This document shows, piece by piece, positions 1 to 7,456 of a stretch of 10,214 nucleotides of DNA. Position 1 is the stretch's first letter. The number at the start of each line of letters is the position of its first letter. The position numbers were made by a program, and so were the translations under genes. Source of the DNA: Bacteroidota bacterium (lineage in GTDB: Bacteria; Bacteroidota; Bacteroidia; Cytophagales; Cyclobacteriaceae); NCBI GenBank assembly GCA_024643595.1, contig JAHEMS010000092.1, positions 1 to 10,214 on the forward strand, read 5' to 3'. A model generated the notes under the pieces. The model searched no databases. It was not told where the DNA came from and worked only from the letters and a program-made list of their open reading frames with translations.

Positions 1-9
1 CAATTTATT

Positions 10-480
10 ATGGCTAACATTCGTTTTGAACTCATCCAGGCCCTGCGGGCCACTGCTCAAAATATTCAAAATAGTAGCTCTTATCAATGGGGCCATATGG
101 GCTTATGCAACTGTGGGTTCCTTGCCCAGGAGATAACTTCCTTATCAAAAGAAGAAATCCATCGCAGGGCGATGGAACGACATGGGGATTGGTCAGAACA
201 ACTCAATGACTACTGTCCTACCAGTGGGTTGCCAATGGATAGCCTTATTGATGAATTAATCAATTTCGGCTTTACAGCAGATGAATTAAGACACCTGGAA
301 CGGCTTTCAGACCCGTCTGTTCTTCAAACATTGCCCAATGAAAAAAGACACCTGAAGCATAATGTTAAAGGGGACGTTGTGCTCTATTTGACTACATGGG
401 CAATACTGCTTGAAGAGAAACTCCTTGGCTCGATAATCTTAAAGGAACTGGCGGTCCAAAGGAGAATTCCGATTCTTTAA
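10..480 (+). CDS. Conserved-looking hypothetical protein, Cys/His-rich, cytoplasmic
   Basis: I cannot assign a function to this 156-aa protein. It has no signal peptide or obvious membrane segment, so it is probably cytosolic. The most distinctive stretch is WGHMGLCNCG at residues 27-36, with H29, C33 and C35. It is followed by an acidic/basic helix (KEEIHRRAMERHGDW, 47-61) and by a third cysteine in DYCPTSG (67-73). The middle (75-105) looks like a helical segment ending in LRHLERLSDPSVL. The three cysteines and nearby histidines could bind a metal, but this is only inferred from composition. From memory it resembles small uncharacterised Bacteroidota proteins with an 'MGxCNCGxLAQ' stretch; I could not check this. 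The ATG at 10 is the first start visible, and the 9 bases before it show no ribosome-binding site. The coding region is complete, but any promoter lies outside the window. Confidence 0.75.
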   Translation: MANIRFELIQALRATAQNIQNSSSYQWGHMGLCNCGFLAQEITSLSKEEIHRRAMERHGDWSEQLNDYCPTSGLPMDSLIDELINFGFTADELRHLERLSDPSVLQTLPNEKRHLKHNVKGDVVLYLTTWAILLEEKLLGSIILKELAVQRRIPIL

Positions 481-482
481 TT

Positions 483-491
483 TATCTTTGC
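483..491 (+). promoter_or_regulatory. Candidate Bacteroidota -7 promoter box (TAnnTTTGC)
   Basis: TATCTTTGC matches the Bacteroidota sigma-A -7 consensus TAnnTTTG, including the frequently following C. It begins 3 bp after the stop codon of the upstream gene and ends 5 bp before the ATG at 497. No TTG/TTTG -33 element is seen 17-23 bp upstream, so support rests on the -7 box and its position. The expected transcription start falls almost on the ATG, which would make the mRNA nearly leaderless. Confidence 0.45.
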
Positions 492-496
492 ACTTC

Positions 497-886
497 ATGA
501 GAGATTTTTCGGAAATATCAAGCAAGAAATACTTGATCTGGCTGGTTTCACTTACCCTGTTCTTCTCGTTCAGCAGCGGTAATTCCGAAAGCGTTTCATC
601 GGCCCCATTAAAGCACCTCAGGCAAACTGAATTAACGCTTTCCGATGGTGTTCATAAGTCAACCAGAAATTTACCGATCGATTTTTCAGGAACGCAGGCG
701 ATCCAGCCTGATATATCCATTGGTACTTTTTCATTCCGTTATTACATTGACGGATATACGCAGTCGATTTCATTGATCGTTAAAAAATGCAATGCCCATT
801 TTATTCCCTTCTCGCCCAAGGGCGGAATACTTCATGGTAATATTCCTGCTGACGAGGATGAACATTCTTTTCCAGTGAAGGGATAA
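497..886 (+). CDS. Small secreted hypothetical protein with Sec signal peptide
   Basis: This 129-aa protein is not recognised. Its N-terminus is a plausible Sec signal: KK at 10-11, a hydrophobic core YLIWLVSLTLFFSF (12-25), then small polar residues SSGNS, with cleavage likely around residues 27-35. There is no lipobox cysteine. The mature part is short, polar and likely beta-rich in the middle (SIGTFSFRYYIDGYTQSISLIV, about 74-95). It has one cysteine (C98) and an acidic patch near the end (ADEDE). I chose the ATG at 497 because it is the only ATG that keeps the signal peptide; a TTG 9 bases upstream lies inside the candidate promoter. It follows the preceding gene by 16 bp, so read-through from that gene is also possible. 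The protein is presumably periplasmic or surface exposed. Being short and unrecognised, it could still be a chance reading frame. Confidence 0.55.
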   Translation: MRDFSEISSKKYLIWLVSLTLFFSFSSGNSESVSSAPLKHLRQTELTLSDGVHKSTRNLPIDFSGTQAIQPDISIGTFSFRYYIDGYTQSISLIVKKCNAHFIPFSPKGGILHGNIPADEDEHSFPVKG

Positions 887-968
887 TATCCTCTTCTCAA
901 TCATTACGGATTTTACAATTGCTGCTGAAGCGTTTATCAACGACTTAGCCCGTTTTCAATTTATTACC

Positions 969-1160
969 ATGAAATCAATTAAAAAATTTATGAGACTAGC
1001 TGGTCTTACCTTGTTGATCCTGCTTGCCATTTCAGGCATCAGCATCACCGGTACCGGCCTTTTACTCACACGTAAAAATGAACAAGACTACGACAACGAA
1101 ATAAAAACTGAGTTAGTTGAAGGACATAAAGACACGATGGAACAAAAAGAGGTTGAATAA
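969..1160 (+). CDS. Small single-pass membrane protein (63 aa)
   Basis: This short protein has a basic N-terminus (MKSIKKFMR), one long hydrophobic segment at about residues 10-34 (rich in L, I, G, S), then RK and a strongly charged tail (36-63) with many E/D/K. By the positive-inside rule the N-terminus would be cytoplasmic and the acidic tail periplasmic. No catalytic motif or family is recognised. The start at 969 is the first ATG in frame and places the charged residues directly before the hydrophobic core. The 82-bp gap upstream shows no clear TAnnTTTG box. The gene is convergent with the M24 peptidase gene, with only 6 bp between the two stop codons. It could be a small membrane regulator or accessory peptide, but nothing here specifies which. 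Confidence 0.55.
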   Translation: MKSIKKFMRLAGLTLLILLAISGISITGTGLLLTRKNEQDYDNEIKTELVEGHKDTMEQKEVE

Positions 1161-1166
1161 ATCAAT

Positions 1167-2447
1167 TCAAATGAAGGGTTTGTCAATAGAAACTGAGGGT
1201 TGCGAAAACCATTTTGGGCCTTCCTCTGTCATGTAAACACAATCCTCATGGCGAACGCCAAATTCGCCCACAATCGATATATTGGGTTCAATGCTAAAAC
1301 ACATTCCCGGTTGCAACACTTGTTTATTGCCACGTACTGCATTACCCCACTCGTGCACGTCCATACCGATACCATGGCCAGTACGATGAGGTAAGCCTGG
1401 TAATTTATAGTCGGGGCCAAAGCCGGCATCGACAATTACTTTGCGTGCAGCTGCATCCACCTCTTCTAGTGCAACACCGACTTTAGCAGCCGCATAGCCT
1501 GCCGCTTGCGCCTTTTGTTCCAGGTCCCATATTTCCTGCTGTCTTTTGGTTGGCATTGTGCCAAATACAATGGTTCTGCTGATGTCTGAACAATAGCCCT
1601 CAACTTTGCAACCACAATCCATCAATACAATATCGCCTTTCTTTAATTGCTGAGGCTGAACACTGCCATGAGGAAATGCAGAAGCCTGCGCAAAATTCAC
1701 ATCGGCAAACGATGGCTCCGCACCAAAATTTCTATGAGCACTATTAACGACAGCTATAAATTCCTCCGGACTCATTCCTTCTTTTAAATTCCTGATGCCA
1801 ATGCTCATGGCCGCCATAGTAATCGCTGCGGCCTTCTGCATCAACGCGATTTCTCTGGGAGATTTTATGATACGACAAGGAATACTTACCACATCTCCGT
1901 TTACATAATTTAAGTGTGGTGCTTCTTTTCGTATTCCATCCAAAATAAAAAAGCGAAGTTGCTCCTCTATCCCAATTGTCCCTGTGGTTATGCCCGAGTC
2001 CTTTAATGCCCCTGCAATCTGCTTGTAAGGGCTTTCATCTTCTTGCCAGGGATATACTTCTGTTCCGATTTTTATCAATTCCCTGAGACGAGCCTCTTCA
2101 AAGCCTGGACATATGTATTTCACTTCACCCTTTGCAGGAATGATAGCCACCATGGTTCTTTCGCTCGGCCACCAACTAATGCCGGTGAAATATTTCATCG
2201 TAGACCCTGCATCAAGAATCAGTGCATGGATGTTCTGTTCCATCATTAACTGTTGGGCCTTGGCCACCCTTGATTTTCTTTCCTCCAACGCAATGGGAAC
2301 GACATCTGCCGTCATGGATTTAAGGTTATCCTCCATTATTGCTTCCTCGGAGACCCTTTCCGTATTACAAGCATTGATGGTAGACGCTATTCCTGTGGCT
2401 GCTGCCAATGCAGAAACATTAATGAATTCTCTTCTCTTTAGTTTCAT
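1167..2447 (-). CDS. M24 family metallopeptidase (Xaa-Pro aminopeptidase/prolidase-like), Tat-exported lipoprotein
   Basis: This 426-aa peptidase has the pita-bread fold of the M24 family, whose members remove N-terminal residues next to proline or split X-Pro dipeptides using two metal ions. Residues 1-27 carry a twin-arginine motif (KRREFIN, 4-10), a hydrophobic stretch and a lipobox-like INAC with C27, so it is probably exported folded and lipid-anchored. A creatinase/prolidase N-terminal domain spans about 55-195, and the catalytic domain about 200-410. All five metal ligands are present: D277 (MDCG), D288 (SDISR), H358 (GHGIG), E387 (SIEPN) and E401 (RHED), plus H260, H354 and H365 of the usual active-site set. 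The reading frame extends 20 codons further upstream, but I chose the ATG at 2447 because it starts the Tat signal and the longer form would start inside the promoter (2496-2524). The exact substrate (X-Pro peptide, dipeptide or creatine-like) cannot be told. Confidence 0.92.
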   Translation of the reverse strand: MKLKRREFINVSALAAATGIASTINACNTERVSEEAIMEDNLKSMTADVVPIALEERKSRVAKAQQLMMEQNIHALILDAGSTMKYFTGISWWPSERTMVAIIPAKGEVKYICPGFEEARLRELIKIGTEVYPWQEDESPYKQIAGALKDSGITTGTIGIEEQLRFFILDGIRKEAPHLNYVNGDVVSIPCRIIKSPREIALMQKAAAITMAAMSIGIRNLKEGMSPEEFIAVVNSAHRNFGAEPSFADVNFAQASAFPHGSVQPQQLKKGDIVLMDCGCKVEGYCSDISRTIVFGTMPTKRQQEIWDLEQKAQAAGYAAAKVGVALEEVDAAARKVIVDAGFGPDYKLPGLPHRTGHGIGMDVHEWGNAVRGNKQVLQPGMCFSIEPNISIVGEFGVRHEDCVYMTEEGPKWFSQPSVSIDKPFI

Positions 2448-2495
2448 AGTTGATCGTTGGTTCCTTATTAACAATAATATTTCTGACGAACTGCA

Positions 2496-2524
2496 CAAAT
2501 TTATCAATGGATTCTTCTAATCAA
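2496..2524 (-). promoter_or_regulatory. Bacteroidota-type promoter for the M24 peptidase gene
   Basis: On the minus strand, TTG (2524 to 2522) is followed after 18 bp by TAAATTTG (2503 to 2496). This fits the Bacteroidota consensus TTG-N17-23-TAnnTTTG in both boxes and in spacing. The start of transcription would fall near 2489-2491, giving a leader of roughly 43 nt before the ATG at 2447. The promoter therefore also argues against the longer reading frame that begins at 2507. Confidence 0.65.
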
Positions 2525-2577
2525 CGCTTCAGAAGAAATCATTTTTTAGAATTAGTATAAAACCATTTATAAAAAAT

Positions 2578-2586
2578 TATGATTTG
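2578..2586 (+). promoter_or_regulatory. Imperfect -7 box candidate for the M28 peptidase gene
   Basis: TATGATTTG, followed by CAC, resembles TAnnTTTG but has three bases instead of two between TA and TTTG. No TTG -33 element is visible at the expected distance; the region upstream is a run of A and T. It would give a leader of about 45 nt before the ATG at 2639, similar to the divergent gene. The call rests on this location between two divergent genes. Confidence 0.25.
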
Positions 2587-2638
2587 CACCCTTCATCTCC
2601 GGTATATTCACACTCATTCTAAATCCCTAACTTCTACC

Positions 2639-4870
2639 ATGAGAAACTATTTAATCATCTTAGCCCTTTTAATTTCCTCTCAGACCTTTTCGCAGAAAGC
2701 AATACAAGGGTTTACTGAAGAAACAGTAATGAAGGAGTTTACCCTTGAAGAAAAATTTGATAGCTACCTAAAAGCTGAGAACCTGGATCAATGGATGAAG
2801 TATCTCTCAGGACATCCGCATCACCTGGGATCGGCCATGGGCAAACAATACGCAGAATGGATACGCGATCAGTTCAAAAGTTGGGGTTATGATGCTACCA
2901 TTGAAACGTACAAAGTATTGTTTCCCACGCCAAAAGTGAGAATATTAGAAATGACTGCTCCAACCAAATACACCGCCAGGTTAGCTGAACCTTCGCTAAA
3001 AGAGGATGCAACAAGCGGACAAACCAGGGAGCAACTACCCGTTTACCACGGCTTTTCACCAGATGGTGATGTTACGGCAGAATTGGTGTTTGTCGGTTAT
3101 GGTGTACCTGCCGACTACGATGAATTAGACAAATTAGGGATTGATGTAAAAGGAAAAATAGTTATTGCTAAATATGGTGGATCGTGGAGAGGCATCAAGC
3201 CAAAAGTAGCCCAGGAAAAAGGAGCTATCGGTTGCATTATCTATTCTGATCCAAAAGATGATGGCTATTTTCAAGGTGATGTGTACCCTAAAGGCGCCTA
3301 TAGATCGTCGTTGGGGGCACAACGGGGATCAGTATTAGACCTTCCCGTAAGACCAGGTGATCCACTTACTCCCAACATTGGCGCTACAAAGGAGGCCAAA
3401 CGAATTGAAAGGGCGCAAGCCGATAACCTGATCAACATCCCTGTAATTCCAATCGGTTATGAAGATGCACTACCCCTATTAAGTGCATTGGGTGGACCGG
3501 TCGCTCCAGCATACATGCGAGGGGCGCTACCCCTCACCTATCATGTTGGCCCTGGACCAGTGCGCGTGCACCTGAAATTAGAATTCAACTGGAACCTGGT
3601 GGATTGTCACAATGTAATTGCAAGACTTACAGGATCAGAATTGCCGGATGAATGGGTAGTAAGAGGAAATCATCATGATGCGTGGGTCAATGGGGCCACC
3701 GATCCAGTTAGCGGTATCGTGGTATTAATGGAGGAAGCCAGAGCAGTTGGTGAACTAGTGAAATCAGGTTGGAAACCGAAACGTACAATTATTTATTGTG
3801 GATGGGATGGAGAAGAACCCGGTTTAATAGGCTCCACGGAATGGGTGGAACAGTATGCTGAAGAGTTGCAACAAAAGGTGGTGGCCTACATCAACTCAGA
3901 TGGCAATGGAAGAGGATTTTTGTACGCCGAAGGTTCTCATACCCTGGAGCAAATGGTGAGCGATATTGCCAGAGATGTAATTGATCCTCAAACTAATGTT
4001 AGCGTCTTGGAAAGGAAAAAATCTGCTTTGGCTGCTCATGCCTCTGACGTTAAAACCAAAAAAGAAATACTCAACGCTCCATCCATTTCTATTGATGCAC
4101 TTGGCTCTGGTTCCGATTACAGTCCATTTATTCAGCACCTCGGTATTCCCGCTATTAATATTAGTTATGGTGGAGAGGACGGTGGAGGCGAGTACCATTC
4201 CATCTATGATTCCTATGCGCTTTACAAAAGATTTAAAGATCCTAAGTTTGATTACGGAATTGCGCTCGCTAAAACTGCTGGACGAGCCACGTTAAGGTTG
4301 GTAAATGCAACTGTCCTTCCTTTTGATTTCACGAGCTTCTCTAAAACAGTGAATGGTTATGTCAGTGAAGTTAGCACACTCCTGGAAAACATGAGAACTT
4401 CTACGGAGGTCGAAGATCAGATGATTCAAGAAAACCGGTATCAATTGGCGAGCGACCCTACCAAAACATTTGTTCAGTCCCAAGCAAAAGGACCAGTTCC
4501 CTTTTTAAATTTCAGTGAATTATTAAACGCAGTCGCGACACTGGAGAAAAGTTCCGATAATTATGCCGCATTAATCAAGGCTAACCCTAATCCAGGTTCC
4601 AACTTGGCTCCACTGAATAAACTGCTCTTTACTGCAGAACAAAATCTAATAGTTGATGCCGGCCTCCCACGTAGACCATGGTTCAAGCATACAATTTATG
4701 CTCCTGGATATTATACTGGCTATGGGGTAAAAACATTACCCGGAATCAGAGAAGGTATTGAAGAGAGAAACTGGAATGAGGCCCAACAACAAATTGAAAT
4801 TGTCGCTAAAAATATTGTCCAATATTCAAAGCAGATAGATAAGGCAGCTGCCCTTTTAAAATTGAAATGA
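2639..4870 (+). CDS. M28 family metallopeptidase of glutamate carboxypeptidase II (PSMA/NAALADase) architecture, secreted
   Basis: This 743-aa protein matches the length and domain order of glutamate carboxypeptidase II (about 750 aa): signal peptide (1 to about 18, ending SSQTFS), protease-associated domain inserted around 130-310, zinc peptidase core (about 320-560) and the helical transferrin-receptor-like dimerisation domain (about 570-740). The di-zinc site is complete: H346 and D347 (GNHHDAW), D355 (ATDPVSG), E392/E393 (GWDGEEPG, general base and zinc ligand), D421 (YINSDG) and H520 (GEYHSIYDSY). It is a secreted, probably periplasmic, exopeptidase. By hand alignment to remembered human GCPII, the residues that read a C-terminal glutamate are mostly changed, so its specificity is likely different. 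I chose the ATG at 2639 because it begins the signal peptide; an in-frame ATG at 2579 would add 20 residues that hide the signal. The gene is divergent from the M24 peptidase gene. Confidence 0.93.
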   Translation: MRNYLIILALLISSQTFSQKAIQGFTEETVMKEFTLEEKFDSYLKAENLDQWMKYLSGHPHHLGSAMGKQYAEWIRDQFKSWGYDATIETYKVLFPTPKVRILEMTAPTKYTARLAEPSLKEDATSGQTREQLPVYHGFSPDGDVTAELVFVGYGVPADYDELDKLGIDVKGKIVIAKYGGSWRGIKPKVAQEKGAIGCIIYSDPKDDGYFQGDVYPKGAYRSSLGAQRGSVLDLPVRPGDPLTPNIGATKEAKRIERAQADNLINIPVIPIGYEDALPLLSALGGPVAPAYMRGALPLTYHVGPGPVRVHLKLEFNWNLVDCHNVIARLTGSELPDEWVVRGNHHDAWVNGATDPVSGIVVLMEEARAVGELVKSGWKPKRTIIYCGWDGEEPGLIGSTEWVEQYAEELQQKVVAYINSDGNGRGFLYAEGSHTLEQMVSDIARDVIDPQTNVSVLERKKSALAAHASDVKTKKEILNAPSISIDALGSGSDYSPFIQHLGIPAINISYGGEDGGGEYHSIYDSYALYKRFKDPKFDYGIALAKTAGRATLRLVNATVLPFDFTSFSKTVNGYVSEVSTLLENMRTSTEVEDQMIQENRYQLASDPTKTFVQSQAKGPVPFLNFSELLNAVATLEKSSDNYAALIKANPNPGSNLAPLNKLLFTAEQNLIVDAGLPRRPWFKHTIYAPGYYTGYGVKTLPGIREGIEERNWNEAQQQIEIVAKNIVQYSKQIDKAAALLKLK

Positions 4871-5044
4871 AATACAACGTATTAGGCTTCCTTTCATCTT
4901 CATCCTATTATCATCACCATGATTAACCGCATTGCAGAAAGTCTTGATTTATGTGCCTGGCACTATTTTATAATTTAGCGATGATATCGGGTATTTTGCA
5001 TGGCTATTCATTCAACTTAATCCGATAACAACTAATTTAGGATC
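4871..5044 (+). other. Intergenic spacer with a pyrimidine-rich stretch and a weak -7 box
   Basis: This 174-bp gap separates two same-strand genes. It begins with a C/T/A-rich low-complexity stretch (about 4889-4920, repeated TCAT/TTCATC units). A 19-codon reading frame follows from ATG 4919 to TAG 4976-4978. TATTTTGCA at 4992-5000 resembles TAnnTTTGC with one base missing in the spacer, about 45 bp before the next ATG. I see no strong terminator hairpin. The gap length suggests the downstream glycosidase gene has its own promoter, but the sequence support is weak. Confidence 0.3.
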
Positions 5045-7456
5045 ATGAAGATTACTGTGCACCCGTTTATCACATTACTTGTTTTCCTTATCAGTTGTTC
5101 AACTCCTGAAAAAAAGACGGTCACTAGTTTGTTTCAGAAAGTTACTGATCTATCATCTATAGAGGGAAAACCACAGTATCTGACTTCTCCATTTGTTACT
5201 GCAGGTGATCGCGTTTACGTTATTGGCTACCAGGATGGAAGTTTTCCAGATCTCGGCTGGCATATTGCCGGAGAGATGGGCGGAATATGGGATCACCCGA
5301 TCAAACTCATGGACGGCTTTACAGCCAGCATTAAAATTCAAAACAGTAGTGATTCCTTGTGCCTCGACAAAGCAGAAAAGTTCACCAATTATCCTATGGC
5401 AAACATGCACCACTTTAATTGGGCGGATAAAAACATAAACGTAGATCGAATTCAAGCTATACCGGATGGTGTCGAGGGTGTATTGGTGGAATATCGAATT
5501 ATGAATACAGGAGAAGAGATTAAAAATATCATCTTTTCTTTTACAGGAATGATCGATTTACGCCCCACCTGGCTGGGAGAGCGTACGGATATGGTGGATG
5601 CGGAAGATGAAATCTCCTTTGATGAGAAGTTGGGTGCACTTATAGCAAAAGATACGGCCAATACCTGGTTTACCATGTATGGATCAACGCAAAGTGCTAA
5701 GTATTCCATTGAACCGGAAGGTTGTAGCCCGATAGCAAGAAGTGGATTGGGAAAAAACGGAACGTTAACCTATTCGATTTCAATTCCAGCGAAAGGAGAA
5801 ATCATCGTTCCAGTATTTATCGCAGGATCTTATCAATCTGAAGAGGCTCTACGCAAAACCTACGATATCCTGAAAACACAAGGACAAGAAAAAATAAAAC
5901 AGAAAATCGATCGCTATAAATTGATCGATAGGACTGCTCACCTTTCTATTCCTGATCTGGAGATCAGTCAAATGTATGAATGGCTGAAATACAATACCGA
6001 TTGGCTTACTCGATATGTTCCTGAACAAGGAGCTGGTCTCTCTGCCGGCCTCCCTGATTACCCCTGGTGGTTTGGTGCTGATGCAACCTATTCACTGCAA
6101 GGTGTATTAGCAACGGGAGATCATGAACTGGCCCGAACTACCATTCTTTTGTTGCATCAGCTTTCACAGCAAACAAATAAAAACGGCCGCATCTTACATG
6201 AAGTGTCAACCAACGGATCGGTTTTTAATCCGGGGAATGTCAATGAGACTGCCCAGTTTATTACATTGGTCAACAACTATTATCGATGGACTGGAGATCA
6301 CGAATTGGTGAAACAAATTTTTCCCGATCTTAAAAAAGGTATGAGTTGGCTATTGGTGGAAAAAGATCCTGATGGTAATCATTATCCCAATGGCAGCGGC
6401 ATGATGGAAATACCAGGTCTTGAATCCAAACTGGAGATGATTGATGTGGCAGCCTATACCCAACAGGCGTTGGTGAGCCTGGCTGAACTTGCTCATTCGT
6501 TAAAAGACAGCGCTGACGCTGTTTATTATCAACAAATAGCCGATGAATTAAAAATAAAAATCAATGAAGAATGGTGGCAGCCCAATGAAAATTCGTTTGG
6601 TGATTTCATAGGTACAGTGGAACAAGCCACACCGGTGCTAGAGGCGGCACTGACACGTTCGGATACTTTGGGAAAAACATGGGCCGTTGCTGAATTGAAG
6701 AACACCCAAAAGCAAATGACGAAGTATAAAAAAGGCAAGCCCATGCCGCATGTCATCTATCACAACTGGGTGGTGAATACTCCGCTCGAAACCGGCATTG
6801 CGGATATGGAAAAAGCTAAAGCCGCGCGCCTTAAAGCGAAGACGTATGAAAATCCGTATGGAGTTTTCGTTACAGGTATCGACCGAACAGAAGAAGATGA
6901 CAGCATAGTTTTAAAATCAAGAAAGAAAATATTTTCTTATACCGGTGCCGTCATGACGTTACCTACCAGTGTGCAGGCGATTGCTGCCGCTCGTTATGGA
7001 GATATGGAGGATGCTTTGCAATACATAAAGAAACTTCAGCACTCATTCAGTTATGCATTGCCCGGTTCGATGTATGAAGTATCTCCTGACTTCGGTATGA
7101 TTACGCAGGCTTGGAATATTTATGGCGTTGCCGTTCCCATGGTAGAATACTTTTTTGGTTTCCAGCCTAAAGCCTATGAGAAACGTGTTATCCTGTCCCC
7201 TCATTTGCCTAAAGATTGGAAGGAAGCTTCTCTTGATAACGTGAAAGTGGGTAATAATTATATCAGCCTTTCCATCAGTCAGAAAAGTGAATACAAAGAG
7301 TATCGTATTAAACAACTACTTGAAAACTGGACATTACTGATCGATATTAAAGATGCCAGGAAGGTGATCGTTAATGATCGGGAGTTGGATCTCAACACAA
7401 ATACAGATCATCTGGTTTCACTCAAAGGCAAGGATAACAAGCTTGAAATCTATTGA
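5045..7456 (+). CDS. Six-hairpin (alpha/alpha)6 glycosidase-like lipoprotein, possibly amylo-alpha-1,6-glucosidase/debranching-like
   Basis: This 803-aa lipoprotein has a short signal with lipobox LISC (C18), so it is probably anchored in the periplasm or on the outer membrane. Residues about 40-260 look like a beta-sandwich domain, as found before the barrel in glycogen-debranching-like, GH63-like and GH78-like enzymes. Residues about 305-705 are helix-rich with the repeating pattern of a six-hairpin barrel. Examples are YPWWFGADATYSLQGV (339-354) followed by LATGDHELARTTI, a second turn WTGDHELVKQIFPDLKKGMSW (415-435), and a late PGSMYEVSPDFG (673-684). A C-terminal beta-rich domain fills about 710-803. 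D346 and one of E386, E401, E455 or E678 are candidate catalytic acids, but I cannot fix them. Hydrolysis of a glycosidic bond is inferred from the fold; substrate and GH family are not determined. AGGA at 5039-5042 lies only 2 bases from the ATG, too close for a normal ribosome-binding site. Confidence 0.8.
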   Translation: MKITVHPFITLLVFLISCSTPEKKTVTSLFQKVTDLSSIEGKPQYLTSPFVTAGDRVYVIGYQDGSFPDLGWHIAGEMGGIWDHPIKLMDGFTASIKIQNSSDSLCLDKAEKFTNYPMANMHHFNWADKNINVDRIQAIPDGVEGVLVEYRIMNTGEEIKNIIFSFTGMIDLRPTWLGERTDMVDAEDEISFDEKLGALIAKDTANTWFTMYGSTQSAKYSIEPEGCSPIARSGLGKNGTLTYSISIPAKGEIIVPVFIAGSYQSEEALRKTYDILKTQGQEKIKQKIDRYKLIDRTAHLSIPDLEISQMYEWLKYNTDWLTRYVPEQGAGLSAGLPDYPWWFGADATYSLQGVLATGDHELARTTILLLHQLSQQTNKNGRILHEVSTNGSVFNPGNVNETAQFITLVNNYYRWTGDHELVKQIFPDLKKGMSWLLVEKDPDGNHYPNGSGMMEIPGLESKLEMIDVAAYTQQALVSLAELAHSLKDSADAVYYQQIADELKIKINEEWWQPNENSFGDFIGTVEQATPVLEAALTRSDTLGKTWAVAELKNTQKQMTKYKKGKPMPHVIYHNWVVNTPLETGIADMEKAKAARLKAKTYENPYGVFVTGIDRTEEDDSIVLKSRKKIFSYTGAVMTLPTSVQAIAAARYGDMEDALQYIKKLQHSFSYALPGSMYEVSPDFGMITQAWNIYGVAVPMVEYFFGFQPKAYEKRVILSPHLPKDWKEASLDNVKVGNNYISLSISQKSEYKEYRIKQLLENWTLLIDIKDARKVIVNDRELDLNTNTDHLVSLKGKDNKLEIY

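Noticed and set aside
1..966. Ten-base direct repeat CAATTTATTA before two start codons (1-10 and 957-966)
   Set aside because: Short A/T-rich matches are expected by chance in these spacers, and no third copy or known element supports a role.
1153..1170. Inverted repeat TTGAAT-N6-ATTCAA spanning the two convergent stop codons, considered as a bidirectional terminator
   Set aside because: The stem is only 6 bp and A/T-rich, with no T-run after it on the plus strand, so it is too weak to call.
2448..2507. 20-residue N-terminal extension of the M24 peptidase
   Set aside because: It would start within the -7 promoter box and places a non-signal segment ahead of a clear Tat signal.
2113..2520. 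135-codon plus-strand open frame opposite the M24 peptidase gene
   Set aside because: It lies antisense to a peptidase with all catalytic residues; the translation has no recognisable motif and looks like a shadow frame.
2579..2638. 20-residue N-terminal extension of the M28 peptidase
   Set aside because: The extension is His/Thr/Ser-rich with no family similarity and would bury the signal peptide that begins at 2639.
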